Source: a virus. From it: a stretch of DNA of 35,942 bases. The number at the start of each line of letters is the position of its first letter. Positions within the stretch are counted from its first letter, which is position 1. A model generated the notes under the pieces. The model did no database searches and was not told the origin of the DNA. It saw nothing but the letters and a program-made list of their open reading frames with translations. Positions 19,559-29,314 of this stretch are shown here, in pieces. A program made the translations under genes and the position numbers. The DNA is taken from IMG/VR virus record IMGVR_UViG_3300009184_000014, positions 1-35,942 of that record. The stretch is one strand, 5' to 3'.

Positions 19559-21529
19559 TTAAACAATAGAAGTAGCAACAGGAATACCTTGCAAATATAA
19601 ATTTGAAGTAGTTGTAGGATATGGATTATATGAACTAATGCCGTAAGTTCCACTCAAAAATAAATTAATGCCCGTAGTCATTGAAGTTGGAACTGGTGTG
19701 TTAATGGCACTAGCAGAACCACCTGATACGCTGATATTCATTGTAGAAGATGTAGGGTCGTTTTGAACTAGACCGCTAGTACCTAACAAAATCACTTTAC
19801 TTGAAGAAACTAAATAAGTTGAACCAGTAGTTCCATACCCAGCATTAAGCGTTGCACCATTTACTGTTAAATAATTGGTAGAAAGCTGTGTTTTTGCTTG
19901 GTAAGAAGTAGAAGTATTAGCCAATACACTAGCTGTGCCAGCGTTAGTTACATCATACACACTACCATTTTGCAATATTTTGCCAGTACAGTATGTCCAG
20001 CCTTGCTGTCCTGAAATTCTATTAGCACCTGCACTTTCAGCATCACTAGCTGTTGTTCTTGCGCCTTGAGTAAATGTGTTTGCAGATGGGGTGCAAGACA
20101 CATATCTAGCGGCAATAATAAAGGTAGTTAAACTTGTTCTAACGCTACTAGCTATAGCTTGAAATAATGTATTACTGGCAGATTGAGTATAAGTTACTGA
20201 TGTCGTACCTGTTACTGTACCACCACGAATATGGGTATAATAAGTAGTGCCACAACAACCTATAGCTTGCGTAAACTCACAACCATACGCATAAGCACTA
20301 TTACTTCCTAAATAAGCTACATAAGGCCCACTAGCAGTATAACTGCCTTGGCTTACTGTATTTAATGCCGAAGCATAAAGTATTCCACCTGATACAGATA
20401 AACCAAAACTACCTAAAGTATTTCCTGAACCCATTGCTACCAAAGCGTGACCAGCATTATCTGTGTCCCAAGCAAAATTGCTATAAGAAGTGGCTACAAC
20501 AGTTATTTTATTGCCAACAGTAAAAGCACCTGTTGTGGTGTTTACAGTAAATAGCGTTGCGTAAGTTGCAGTTTGACCTGATTCTGTGTATACATAAGCA
20601 AAGTTAGTGCTATCTAATCTAATTATTACACCACTTGTATAAACACTTAAATTAGATGGGGCTACCATATAACTAGAACGAGGAATAAGCGTAGATGGGC
20701 CTGAATAACTGGCAAGTAAAGCTGGACTATTTTGAAAATACCAAACACCTGTTGCTGTTGCAATAGAGGTAATATTTAATGTATAGCTTCCACTTGATGG
20801 CAAATATTCACGAATAGTTCCACCAGTATCTTTTATAGCTAAAGCTAATCCTGTTTCATTTGAAATAACAAAGTAGCCTTGACCAGTAACTAAAGTAGTC
20901 ATATCAGGCATAACAATGCTAGGCAAATAAGGAACAGTTGTATCCAGCACAACACGAATATATTGATTGCTTGCAGATGTTAATGTTGCGCTAGGACTTG
21001 CAGTAGACAAAGTTACGGTAGTAATGCCACCTCTTACATTTCCTGTTGCAGAAGTCCAAGTAGTTCCGTTAGAAACTAATACATTGCCTGACGCGCCAGC
21101 AGAAGTTAAACCAGTACCACCTTGAGAAGCCGCTAGTGCAGTAGTTAAACCTGTAATAGAAGTAATGTCGCTATTTGCGCCTGATTTAGCCGCGCTTAAA
21201 TTAGTACGAGAAGTAGTAGTGTTAGCAACATCAGAAAGGTTATTAGCTTTTAAAAGGCTCAATGCTAAATTTGTAGTGTCGGCAGTATCTACATACAATT
21301 TGGTAGCACCATCTGTATCGAGCGTAGGGGTAGCAAGATTAATAATCTTATTGCTATTTAAATTTAATGAGCCAGTTATTGGTGTTTGACCATCCGCGGC
21401 TACAGAGCCAGTTAAAGCACTAGCAATATCTGTAAGCGTTGAATTAGCCCATGTAGAACTAATTGTGGTGTTAGTAACTACTGGGTTACCAGCAGGTAGG
21501 GAATAAGTCCCCGATCCGTTTCTACTCAT
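19559..21529 (-). CDS. Third tail fibre / tailspike-like protein
   Basis: 656 aa. The N-terminus GSGTYSLPAGNPVVTNTTIS, then STWANSTLTDIASALTGSVA and GATKLYVDTADTTNLALSLL is the anchor type seen at the start of many betaproteobacterial podophage fibres. The remainder is long, Ser/Thr/Gly rich and beta-predicted, typical of a trimeric beta-structured receptor-binding stalk. Its ATG overlaps the upstream ejection-protein stop (ATGA). Separate from the two fibres at the contig junction, so this phage has at least three adhesin-type proteins. Confidence 0.8.
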   Translation of the reverse strand: MSRNGSGTYSLPAGNPVVTNTTISSTWANSTLTDIASALTGSVAADGQTPITGSLNLNSNKIINLATPTLDTDGATKLYVDTADTTNLALSLLKANNLSDVANTTTSRTNLSAAKSGANSDITSITGLTTALAASQGGTGLTSAGASGNVLVSNGTTWTSATGNVRGGITTVTLSTASPSATLTSASNQYIRVVLDTTVPYLPSIVMPDMTTLVTGQGYFVISNETGLALAIKDTGGTIREYLPSSGSYTLNITSIATATGVWYFQNSPALLASYSGPSTLIPRSSYMVAPSNLSVYTSGVIIRLDSTNFAYVYTESGQTATYATLFTVNTTTGAFTVGNKITVVATSYSNFAWDTDNAGHALVAMGSGNTLGSFGLSVSGGILYASALNTVSQGSYTASGPYVAYLGSNSAYAYGCEFTQAIGCCGTTYYTHIRGGTVTGTTSVTYTQSASNTLFQAIASSVRTSLTTFIIAARYVSCTPSANTFTQGARTTASDAESAGANRISGQQGWTYCTGKILQNGSVYDVTNAGTASVLANTSTSYQAKTQLSTNYLTVNGATLNAGYGTTGSTYLVSSSKVILLGTSGLVQNDPTSSTMNISVSGGSASAINTPVPTSMTTGINLFLSGTYGISSYNPYPTTTSNLYLQGIPVATSIV

Positions 21530-23457
21530 TTTGATTTCCTCAATGCGTCTGCCATACCTTCAGGCGTATAGTTTACTGATTCTTTAACTTGCTTTTTAAT
21601 GCCCATTTCTTTAATTTTTTCTACGCCTTGTTTTACGCCAATTACACGGGAAACAGGAAGTAAAGCAACACCATCTAAAGCTTTCATTAAAGCACTAGAA
21701 GTATTTGAATAGTTGACAGCACCTTTAAGCGGAGCATTTACATTAAGGGTAGTTTGATAAAGGTTTCTAACTTCTTCAGCACCTTTTTTGCCAAAAATGT
21801 AATCTAACTTGTTATCTTGATCAATTTCATTAAGAACTGATCTAAATTTAGCAGGCGAAACAACAGAATTACCAAAAGAATCTACATCAATAGATGATGT
21901 AACCTTGTCTTTTATGTGCTGAATTGTTTGACCTTGTAACTCTTTCCAAGCTTGTTGGCCTTCTGCACCACCCTTTTTAAGGGTTAATCCAATTGCGGCA
22001 ACATCATCCCTAGAACCATCTAAAATTGAATGTTTAAATACATCCTCAAACGCTACAGCGCGGTCTGTAGTACCTTTTTTGGTACGCAATAATTTATCAA
22101 TTGCCCCAATATCTTCAAATTGCCTAGAATATTGAGTGCGTAGTTTTCTAGCATTTTGATATAGTTCGCCACCTTTGTTTTCGGTAGCGGCATTAATTAA
22201 TTTTTTCATTTCCCCAGCGTGTAGCATTCCAACTGCATCGCTAGGGTCATAATTCATATTAATAAACTGATAAACATCTTCCATTTGATTAATAGGTATA
22301 GATTTAGTTCCAGTTGGATCATTTACCTTTAATTGCTCATCAACGGCATCCAAAATCGGGGCTAATTTTGTCCTGACAGTAGGGGTTTGTTTGGCAATGT
22401 AGGATTCTAAAAGTGCATAGCTAACAGGTTCTTGCATTTCACCTGCTTTTCTAGCTTTTGTGTAAGCTGTTTTAATGTCAGCTTTAGCTTTCTCTACTTG
22501 TTGAACCAATGCTTTGTCTACAACTTTACCTGTTTCACGCAATCCATAAGTTTCTTTACCTGTAGCATCAACATAAGCATCAAAGTTTTGCAAAATAGCG
22601 TCATTTGCTTGGGCTTTTTGAGTAATTAACGGTTTGCCAATAGTGTCAGGATATAGCTTGGCAGTTTCAGCTTCAAATTGTTGAATGCCTAGATCGCGTT
22701 CTGCCATACCTTTACTTAAAGGAACGGGTACACGCAAATTTTGAGCAGTTTCATAACGGGTTCTAGCTTCAGGAACTTCTGCCGCGCCTACACCAGCCAT
22801 TGTTGGCTCTCTACGCAAAGCATTAGCAATTTTTGATGTAACAGGCTCTACTGCGCCAACTATTCTGTTTGTAACAGGCTGTACCGATTCTTGTATTAAT
22901 TGACCTTCATTACGCAATGCTTGAGCCATGTTGTTAACAACTGGCTTAATTGAAGGCGCATTTTGAATAGCTGAAGGAATTTTGCCTATTGTAGGAATAT
23001 ATGGTGGAATTTTTGCGGCTTGTAAACCTTCACCAATAGTTCCCATAATGGCTTGTGATTCAGGAGAGCTTGGTTGATAGCTAATATTTTGTTTAGCTTG
23101 TCTGTAATATTCATCCCTAGCTTGACCGCTTGGGGCTTGACCTTGCATAGCACCTTCTACAGCACTTCTACCAAGACCATAAGCCATAGATAATGGCTCT
23201 GTGATAAGTGGCGATACAACGGCTGTAGGAACTTCGTATAAAGTTTTAACTCTATCCATCATTGTTACTGGTTTTTTAGCGGGTGCGGGTTCATAGCCAA
23301 CAATATTAGGTTTTGCACCAGCAACGGTAGGAACATCACCATAAATCGGTGTTCCAGCACTAGCTTTAGACAAATCGTATCTAGACAACAAATCTGCTTG
23401 AGTTATGTTATCAGGCACATTTTTAACTAAAACGCCATCGGGCATCCGTACATCCAT
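21526..23457 (-). CDS. Large ejection (DNA-injection) protein
   Basis: 643 aa. MDVRMPDGVLVKNVPDNITQ gives a conserved start seen in podophage internal proteins; then Pro/Gly-rich and long helical regions. No enzymatic motif is evident, and no tape measure pattern. It is the last of three consecutive genes (111, 446 and 643 aa) downstream of the adaptor region, the arrangement of P22 gp7/gp20/gp16 or T7 gp14-16, proteins ejected to form the DNA conduit. The order supports the assignment; sequence homology is not proven. Confidence 0.65.
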   Translation of the reverse strand: MDVRMPDGVLVKNVPDNITQADLLSRYDLSKASAGTPIYGDVPTVAGAKPNIVGYEPAPAKKPVTMMDRVKTLYEVPTAVVSPLITEPLSMAYGLGRSAVEGAMQGQAPSGQARDEYYRQAKQNISYQPSSPESQAIMGTIGEGLQAAKIPPYIPTIGKIPSAIQNAPSIKPVVNNMAQALRNEGQLIQESVQPVTNRIVGAVEPVTSKIANALRREPTMAGVGAAEVPEARTRYETAQNLRVPVPLSKGMAERDLGIQQFEAETAKLYPDTIGKPLITQKAQANDAILQNFDAYVDATGKETYGLRETGKVVDKALVQQVEKAKADIKTAYTKARKAGEMQEPVSYALLESYIAKQTPTVRTKLAPILDAVDEQLKVNDPTGTKSIPINQMEDVYQFINMNYDPSDAVGMLHAGEMKKLINAATENKGGELYQNARKLRTQYSRQFEDIGAIDKLLRTKKGTTDRAVAFEDVFKHSILDGSRDDVAAIGLTLKKGGAEGQQAWKELQGQTIQHIKDKVTSSIDVDSFGNSVVSPAKFRSVLNEIDQDNKLDYIFGKKGAEEVRNLYQTTLNVNAPLKGAVNYSNTSSALMKALDGVALLPVSRVIGVKQGVEKIKEMGIKKQVKESVNYTPEGMADALRKSK

Positions 23458-23459
23458 GC

Positions 23460-24800
23460 TTATCTTCTTCCTGTTGGTAAAGTGCTAAAATCAACCTCTT
23501 TTTTAGGGCCTAATGAAACTTTACCTGTGTCTTTTAATTGTGTATCAATGCTATCCCAGTCACCGCTTGGAAAATATTTTTTCTGTAAGGTAACCATATT
23601 TTTCATGGTTGCTAAACGAGATTCAATAGGAATATTTGCGTTTCCTAAATCACCAGCTAATTTCTGATACAAAATAACATCAAGAACGCCTTGTGGCCCT
23701 TCAAATCGTGGTTGCTTCATAGTTAAAGCACCTGAAAGCATTTTTAATTGTGCATCTGCTTCTGATTCTTGTTTTCTTGCACCAAATGGCAAATTCACTA
23801 CTTCACCAGCATAAGTTAAAGCATTAGATAAAGCACCTGAACTTGGTGCGTTAGATGACAAAATCTTTCCTGCTTCTTTCATTAAATCAAAACTGTCTTT
23901 AGCGTTAGTAACATTAGCTTGTTGTTTTTTACTAAATTCCATTGCTAATTCTCTGTTTTGTTTAGGAGAAAGTGTTGGATCAGTTTGATAGGTCGGCAAT
24001 ACGCTTGGAGCAGGTGCGTTTACTGGTTGGCCTTGTGATACGCCTTGAGTTTGACCCATAGGTGTACCTGCGCGAACCATAGGCTGACCACCGCTAGGCG
24101 CACCGTATCCGCCAATACCTTGATCGGCAAGTTCAGCACCACGCATATTTAATGATGTGCGCTCATAAGCAGTCATTTCAGGTTTGACACCACCTACTTG
24201 GAAAGTAGAAATTGGGTCAGGAGAATTAACATTAATTACGCCTTGACGGGTTTTGCCTGTCTTTTCGTCTGTGTATTCTGCTTTTTCCCATTTAGGGCCT
24301 TCAGTCATGCGCTTAAGTCCCATTGCCCGTAAAGCTGGGCTGTAAGAACTAGCGGCAAACAAATTAGCGGCTTGTGGGTTAGGCCTAATTGCCGCAACTG
24401 GGGCTTTGTATTGACCCATTGGTTCTTCTATTGAACCCATTGCTTGACCTGTAGTTCCTAATGGCAGGTTTCCAGCTTGTGAAGGCGCACCAGCATTCAT
24501 TTGCTGGAACTTTTCAATATCGCCCATTTCTTGAGCGCGTAGTCTTTGTGCAAGATTAACCGCTTGTTCGTCACCTTTTTTGCCTACATACTGACCTGCC
24601 GCTATGTTAGCAATTTGGGCTAAATGTTGAAACGGGCTAGTAGGAACATAACGACCTGATACCATGCTACCAGCAGGCATTTGTTGTAAACCTTGTTGGG
24701 TAAGAAGGTCGGCTAAACGCTGTTGACGGTTAAGCTGTTGCTGTTCTGCCATCATTTCGGGTGGCATATTGCCAGCCAAGTTAATCATATTATCAGCCAT
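23460..24800 (-). CDS. Internal virion / ejection protein
   Basis: 446 aa. Starts MADNMINLAGNMPPEMMAEQ; the N-terminal half is Gln/Gly/Pro rich (RADLLTQQGLQQMPAGS type), the C-terminal half helical. Lies between the small and the large ejection protein genes with 2-base gaps to both. Function inferred from position and composition. Confidence 0.6.
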   Translation of the reverse strand: MADNMINLAGNMPPEMMAEQQQLNRQQRLADLLTQQGLQQMPAGSMVSGRYVPTSPFQHLAQIANIAAGQYVGKKGDEQAVNLAQRLRAQEMGDIEKFQQMNAGAPSQAGNLPLGTTGQAMGSIEEPMGQYKAPVAAIRPNPQAANLFAASSYSPALRAMGLKRMTEGPKWEKAEYTDEKTGKTRQGVINVNSPDPISTFQVGGVKPEMTAYERTSLNMRGAELADQGIGGYGAPSGGQPMVRAGTPMGQTQGVSQGQPVNAPAPSVLPTYQTDPTLSPKQNRELAMEFSKKQQANVTNAKDSFDLMKEAGKILSSNAPSSGALSNALTYAGEVVNLPFGARKQESEADAQLKMLSGALTMKQPRFEGPQGVLDVILYQKLAGDLGNANIPIESRLATMKNMVTLQKKYFPSGDWDSIDTQLKDTGKVSLGPKKEVDFSTLPTGRR

Positions 24801-24802
24801 AA

Positions 24803-25138
24803 TTAATCTGCCGCAGAGAATAAGTTACCAACTGATTGGCTATAGTCAGGGCCTTGTGGCGTATAACCGTATGGATTTTGTCCATTAGCGTCATAGGCTA
24901 AACCAGTACCCTGTGCAGTAATTTTATCGTTAGGCTTTTGTTTACGCAAAGCCATAGCCATAGCCATAGGGTTCATGCCACCACCTTGTTTACCAATTTG
25001 ACCAGCTTGCTGTGTCATCTGCTGACCCTGCATAGCCGCTTGATTTTGCATTTGCTGTTGTGCCGCCATGTTCTGATAGACAGCATTTAAGCCACCTAAA
25101 TCTTGTGCTTGCATAGCAGGATTGATGTATGTAGGCAT
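24803..25138 (-). CDS. Small internal virion protein
   Basis: 111 aa. MPTYINPAMQAQDLGGLNAV, then strongly Gln/Met-rich (MAAQQQMQNQAAMQGQQMTQ), ending DYSQSVGNLFSAAD. Likely a small ejected or internal protein in the same set as its neighbours. TAATG overlap with the S74-domain gene upstream. Confidence 0.6.
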   Translation of the reverse strand: MPTYINPAMQAQDLGGLNAVYQNMAAQQQMQNQAAMQGQQMTQQAGQIGKQGGGMNPMAMAMALRKQKPNDKITAQGTGLAYDANGQNPYGYTPQGPDYSQSVGNLFSAAD

Positions 25139-26187
25139 TATAGTAGTCCGTAATCTACGACTTTATAGCCGTCATTAAGTGTATGTACAGCGTATGGATA
25201 AACTTGTTCTACTTCTTGAGCCATGTAACCGTAACGAACGCCATGACCAGCTAATTCAAAATCTTTAAATTCAGGTTTGTATTCAAACTTGTACACAGTC
25301 AAACCGTTGTTAGCTATGCCAACAGGCTCAATGTTTTCTTTCATTCTTACATCAGAAGCCATAATTCCAGCACCGCCAAGGCTCATCAAACCTTGATTAA
25401 GGTTAGCTTGTTGTGCTTGTTTTGAATTAAAGTCACCCATCTGTGCGTTGTATTGCATCCCTGCCGCGCCTAACAAGTCAGCACCGCTAGTGGTAGCTTG
25501 GTTTGCGCTATTAACAAATGTAGGATTTTGTACTTGCGCGCCTGTACGCAATGAACTTAAAGTATTAAGTGGCAAGTTGTAGTTAGTCATAGCTTGGTTG
25601 TAAGCTTGTTGATTTGCTTGTAAGCCAGTACCAAAACCTTGTGTAGTTGCACCTAGCAATAAATCGTTTTCTTTTTGACTTTGATTCATCTGCGCCTTGT
25701 TCCAAGCTTCAGAACCTACAGGAATGCCTGCATTTGACAGTTGATTGTTTAGTAAGTCACGCTGTTGACCGATTTGTGGTGAAAGGCGTTGCATATAGGC
25801 ATCTTGGTAATTCTGACCAGCATTGATGCCTACTTGTGGAAGGTTAGGGTTAAAGCCCTGACCCATCATTTCTTGGGTACGACCTAATGCAGAATTAATT
25901 GTGCTACCAAGACCTAAAGATGCTTGGTTTTGATTGTTTAAAAGTTTTTGGCCGACATCAGAAAGACTTGTAGTAGCTGTCCATGTAGGATTTCCGTAGG
26001 GGTCAGCACCGCTAACTGTGTAATCCAAGTTACCGTAAGGCGTTACCTGATTTACGCGGTTTGCCGCAGTAGCGGTTCTTGCCGCATCAAGGTTACCTTG
26101 TGCTGTCGCATTAGCGGCCGCTGTATAGTCGGGGGCGGCTGGTGCGCTTGCCGCAGGCCCTAATCCTAAAAATCCACCACCACCCAT
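25138..26187 (-). CDS. Virion protein with C-terminal peptidase S74-like chaperone domain
   Basis: 349 aa. N-terminal MGGGGFLGLGPAASAPAAPD, then NQVTPYGNLDYTVSGADPYG and a Gln/Asn-rich helical middle, typical of internal/ejection proteins rather than fibres. At residue 278 an S74 signature begins, SDVRMKENIEPVG (Ser278, Lys283), followed by GYMAQEVEQVYP. S74 domains act as cis chaperones that release by Ser-Lys autoproteolysis, usually at fibre ends; here the domain is only about 72 residues, shorter than most. Self-cleavage is therefore uncertain. Confidence 0.7.
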   Translation of the reverse strand: MGGGGFLGLGPAASAPAAPDYTAAANATAQGNLDAARTATAANRVNQVTPYGNLDYTVSGADPYGNPTWTATTSLSDVGQKLLNNQNQASLGLGSTINSALGRTQEMMGQGFNPNLPQVGINAGQNYQDAYMQRLSPQIGQQRDLLNNQLSNAGIPVGSEAWNKAQMNQSQKENDLLLGATTQGFGTGLQANQQAYNQAMTNYNLPLNTLSSLRTGAQVQNPTFVNSANQATTSGADLLGAAGMQYNAQMGDFNSKQAQQANLNQGLMSLGGAGIMASDVRMKENIEPVGIANNGLTVYKFEYKPEFKDFELAGHGVRYGYMAQEVEQVYPYAVHTLNDGYKVVDYGLL

Positions 26188-26188
26188 G

Positions 26189-26629
26189 TCATACTCCTTT
26201 TAACTTTTTCAAAGGACATTGGATGTCAAGCCACCGACAATCCTCTTTCCTCATAGCCATAATTACCAAATCCCCATCCATATGGGCATCAGGTATTTCG
26301 GCTACTACTTTAAAGCCCAAGTGTCGGTTTAACCTTAAGGCATCTGTATTTTCAGCACAGATTTGCCCTAGTATAACGCTAACTCCTAGTTTATTAAAGG
26401 GGTAATCAAATACAGCCCATAAAAAATCCCTGCTTGCCCAATTCTTGCCAAGTGACCCAATATGGATTTCACAAGCTTTTGGCATAAAATTGGTGTAACC
26501 CGCTACCGCTACTAAATTACCGTCTTTTAACTGCCCTATAGATTGGGTTGTTTCGGGTAGTGGAAAGTTCAATACGCGAACTAGCCATTCCCCCAAATAC
26601 TGTTGATTCTCTGTGGTTACTGTACGCAA
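26189..26629 (-). CDS. GNAT-type acetyltransferase
   Basis: 146 aa. Ends with the GNAT-like pattern NTDALRLNRHLGFKVVAEIP and LVIMAMRKEDCRW, matching the acetyl-CoA-binding and C-terminal strands of the family; the N-terminal part has VAVAGYTNF. The start is TTG at 26629 immediately after the upstream stop, with GAGGGGG about 10 bases before; no ATG exists near the N-terminus. GNAT-fold proteins occur in podophage structural operons and could be a virion component or modify a host target. Confidence 0.7.
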   Translation of the reverse strand: MRTVTTENQQYLGEWLVRVLNFPLPETTQSIGQLKDGNLVAVAGYTNFMPKACEIHIGSLGKNWASRDFLWAVFDYPFNKLGVSVILGQICAENTDALRLNRHLGFKVVAEIPDAHMDGDLVIMAMRKEDCRWLDIQCPLKKLKGV

Positions 26630-28405
26630 TTACAGTACACCCCCTCGTTCCATTACATAGTCGGTAGATGCCCAATGAAAGTCTATTCCTTGTGATGCCA
26701 CATTCATATTGACCGATGCCGCAAAACCTGTTCCTGTCACACCTTGCCAATTTTTGCTAGTTGTTAGGAATCCACCCCAATTTACCTCATCCCATTTATC
26801 TACATCCCATTTAGCAACGGTCAATAATGATGGGTTAAAGCTAATTTCGTTGGTCAATGGCACGGTATCAAAGTCGGTTGATATACCGCATAACACCGTA
26901 GGCATACCGTTATCGGTCTGAATAATAGGGCGAATTAGGGTAAAACGTTTTAGTTGGCCGCGGGTATCAAAGTAGCTGTAAGCCTGCTGACAAGTTCCTA
27001 CAATATTGTTTATATTGTCAGTATTGGTATAAAAGAATCTGCCGACATAGCCATCACCACCAAAGTGCATATCCTGATCACCCGATACGGCAAAGCAGTA
27101 AGCTTCTATGCCAGTAAATCGCGCCCAAGACTTGCTAATAGTATTCATCACATACTGCTCCATTCCGCCATCCACAGGGATAGACAAAATGAGCATATTT
27201 TCAGCGGCTAAAAAGTTAATTTGCCAGCCAAAGTTTTGTGAAAAATTAGATGCGGCAAGGGAAACAGCGTAGTAAATCTTGTCTGTCAGGTTGATACGGG
27301 GGTCTAGTCGGTCAGACTGTAGTGCCGATGTCAACGGAAGTAGGCCATCTTGCGTTAGTAATAACAGGTCACCGCCCCACTTAAAGAAGCATCTACGGGT
27401 AAAGGTTTGACCCATCTGCCACAAACCCTTCATAGCCCAGTTGTTAGGGTCGCTAGGATTAAATCCTTGGTAAACAAGAATCTCGCCCATGCTAGACACA
27501 TACACGGCAAAGTCATCTACACCGTAACCAGCGTCAAGTGTCCATGTACCCATAGCCTGCAAGTACCCGCCATTGCGGAAAAAAGCACCTAAAGCAAATT
27601 CTGTAGCCGCGCCTGATATTGCTTGGACATCCAAATAATAAAAGCTTAAGCTATTGATTTTACAGAAATAAAGACGATTTTTAAATAAGTTGACATTAAC
27701 AAATGTGTTACTATTTACGCCCGTAATTCCTGTGATTGTGTAAGTTCCTACAACGGTAGCGTTACCGCTAGGAGCAGATGCCATCGTGTAGGTAAAGGAA
27801 GAAGCCCCTGTCACCGTGATAACAAAAGTACCATTAAATTGCGTTGGCGTTGCGCCTGATACAGTAATTCTGTTACCTGTTATTAAACCATGCGCTGATG
27901 CCGTGGTTAAGGTAGCCGTTAAGTTGCCTGTGCCACCCCTAGTGATAGTGCTAATTGTTTGGGCAGTCTGCGTTGTTGCCATAAATGCCCATGCCGTACC
28001 ATCATAAATTAGGGTAGGGTCGACACCATTACAAGCAATAATAAAATCACCACCAGCCGTGCTGATATTGACATATTGCCATTTTGCGTTAGTTAAACCA
28101 GTAAATACTACTGTAGCAGGGTCATTTGTGGCATCGTATATTTTGGTTTCTGCAAACGCAAAAAGCTTGTAACCCCGTGCGTTGTTGTACGGGTAGTTAA
28201 TGATTGTGTAGGCCTTGCCAGTAATGCCCGTAGATAGCTTTGTGTAGCCCTTACGCAATTGGACATCGGTTGTTGTAGGCCAAAAGTTGACCATCTGCAC
28301 CGCATCCAATGGTGGCATATCTGCCAAAGAATCCCTAGCGTTCCACCCACCAATAGGGGATGATAACGATGTAGTAACCGCGGTACGGCCTTGTGGTCGT
28401 GCCAT
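26630..28405 (-). CDS. Tail / head-completion structural protein (P22 gp10-like position)
   Basis: 591 aa when started at ATG 28405 (MARPQGRTAVTTSLSSPIGG). A longer frame to 28444 would overlap the upstream gene and is not preferred. SPIGGWNARDSLADMPPLDA and VQMVNFWPTTTDVQLRKGY mark the phage stabilisation or tail-hub-like family seen after the adaptor gene in podophages. Long beta-rich body. Position between the adaptor and GNAT/S74 genes supports a structural role in tail assembly. Confidence 0.7.
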   Translation of the reverse strand: MARPQGRTAVTTSLSSPIGGWNARDSLADMPPLDAVQMVNFWPTTTDVQLRKGYTKLSTGITGKAYTIINYPYNNARGYKLFAFAETKIYDATNDPATVVFTGLTNAKWQYVNISTAGGDFIIACNGVDPTLIYDGTAWAFMATTQTAQTISTITRGGTGNLTATLTTASAHGLITGNRITVSGATPTQFNGTFVITVTGASSFTYTMASAPSGNATVVGTYTITGITGVNSNTFVNVNLFKNRLYFCKINSLSFYYLDVQAISGAATEFALGAFFRNGGYLQAMGTWTLDAGYGVDDFAVYVSSMGEILVYQGFNPSDPNNWAMKGLWQMGQTFTRRCFFKWGGDLLLLTQDGLLPLTSALQSDRLDPRINLTDKIYYAVSLAASNFSQNFGWQINFLAAENMLILSIPVDGGMEQYVMNTISKSWARFTGIEAYCFAVSGDQDMHFGGDGYVGRFFYTNTDNINNIVGTCQQAYSYFDTRGQLKRFTLIRPIIQTDNGMPTVLCGISTDFDTVPLTNEISFNPSLLTVAKWDVDKWDEVNWGGFLTTSKNWQGVTGTGFAASVNMNVASQGIDFHWASTDYVMERGGVL

Positions 28406-28407
28406 GA

Positions 28408-29313
28408 TTAAGACCCGTAGCCAGTATCGGGAATATTTGCCCAACCAATAAGAACCGCGCTAGGTTGTGGGGCAAACGACAATGTAGCAGAACCCTTGTC
28501 ATTGGCTTTGGCAACCGATAAATAACGCTGGTAATCTTGTTGCAACGCTGTGGTATCAAATGACTTAATTTGGAAGTATTTAAGCTTTGTAGCCAATACG
28601 ATAATTGTGTCATCTAATACTGTTGTGTCTGTGTCGGCTGTAAAACTGTTCTTTACATCACCTGCCGCGCTTCTTACAAAACCTTTAGAACGGTACTCAA
28701 AACCTAGATATTCTTGGGTATTGTAAGGTGGCCAAATTTGAAATGTATTGCCAAGAATACGCCAGCGTACCCGTGGCCCTGTTGAGATATAGCCTGATTT
28801 AAGCCATTGCCATTGTTGTGCATCTACTGGGCCAAGCATCTGCCAATGCTTTGTCTTGTCCCAATGCGTGTTATCTGTAATAGTTTCGTAGTCAGGTGGT
28901 AGTGGGTAGATAGTCTTACTAAATGTAACTGTTCCACCTGCCGATGTAGCTGAAGATAACTGGGTAGAAGTCAATGCCGTACTGCTAGTAACCTCATCAA
29001 TGTAAGTATCTTGTGGGATTGAAGTACCCACAATAGAATAAGTGTTATCCAAGCCTGTGGTACTAGGAATGTTATTTAGTACATAAGTACCATTCGTTGT
29101 ATCACAGGTCGTGGTTACAGCAGTTGTGTAGAAACGATACTCAAGCTCTAATGCCTGCCAATCATGCTCCTTAACCAAGTCGTAACCAGCACGGTTCATT
29201 AACGCAAGAATTTGTTGCACATCTTGGCTAGTGTTACCAGCTACAAATGTAGGTACGGCTAGGTTTAATTCAGCGGTAACTTGTTGGACAAGTTGGAGCA
29301 GATTGTATGACAT
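28408..29313 (-). CDS. Head-tail adaptor / head completion protein
   Basis: 301 aa. NLLQLVQQVTAELNLAVPTF, ALMNRAGYDLVKEHDWQALE then YPLPPDYETITDNTHWDKTK and GNTFQIWPPYN match a P22 gp4-like/adaptor family that docks beneath the portal in podophages. It precedes the larger gp10-like gene by 2 bases and follows the coiled-coil gene, as expected. Confidence 0.75.
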   Translation of the reverse strand: MSYNLLQLVQQVTAELNLAVPTFVAGNTSQDVQQILALMNRAGYDLVKEHDWQALELEYRFYTTAVTTTCDTTNGTYVLNNIPSTTGLDNTYSIVGTSIPQDTYIDEVTSSTALTSTQLSSATSAGGTVTFSKTIYPLPPDYETITDNTHWDKTKHWQMLGPVDAQQWQWLKSGYISTGPRVRWRILGNTFQIWPPYNTQEYLGFEYRSKGFVRSAAGDVKNSFTADTDTTVLDDTIIVLATKLKYFQIKSFDTTALQQDYQRYLSVAKANDKGSATLSFAPQPSAVLIGWANIPDTGYGS

Positions 29314-29314
29314 A

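Noticed and set aside
26142-26405. Plus-strand open frames opposite the GNAT and S74 genes
   Set aside because: No ribosome binding site; the minus-strand genes have domain matches and tight operon junctions.
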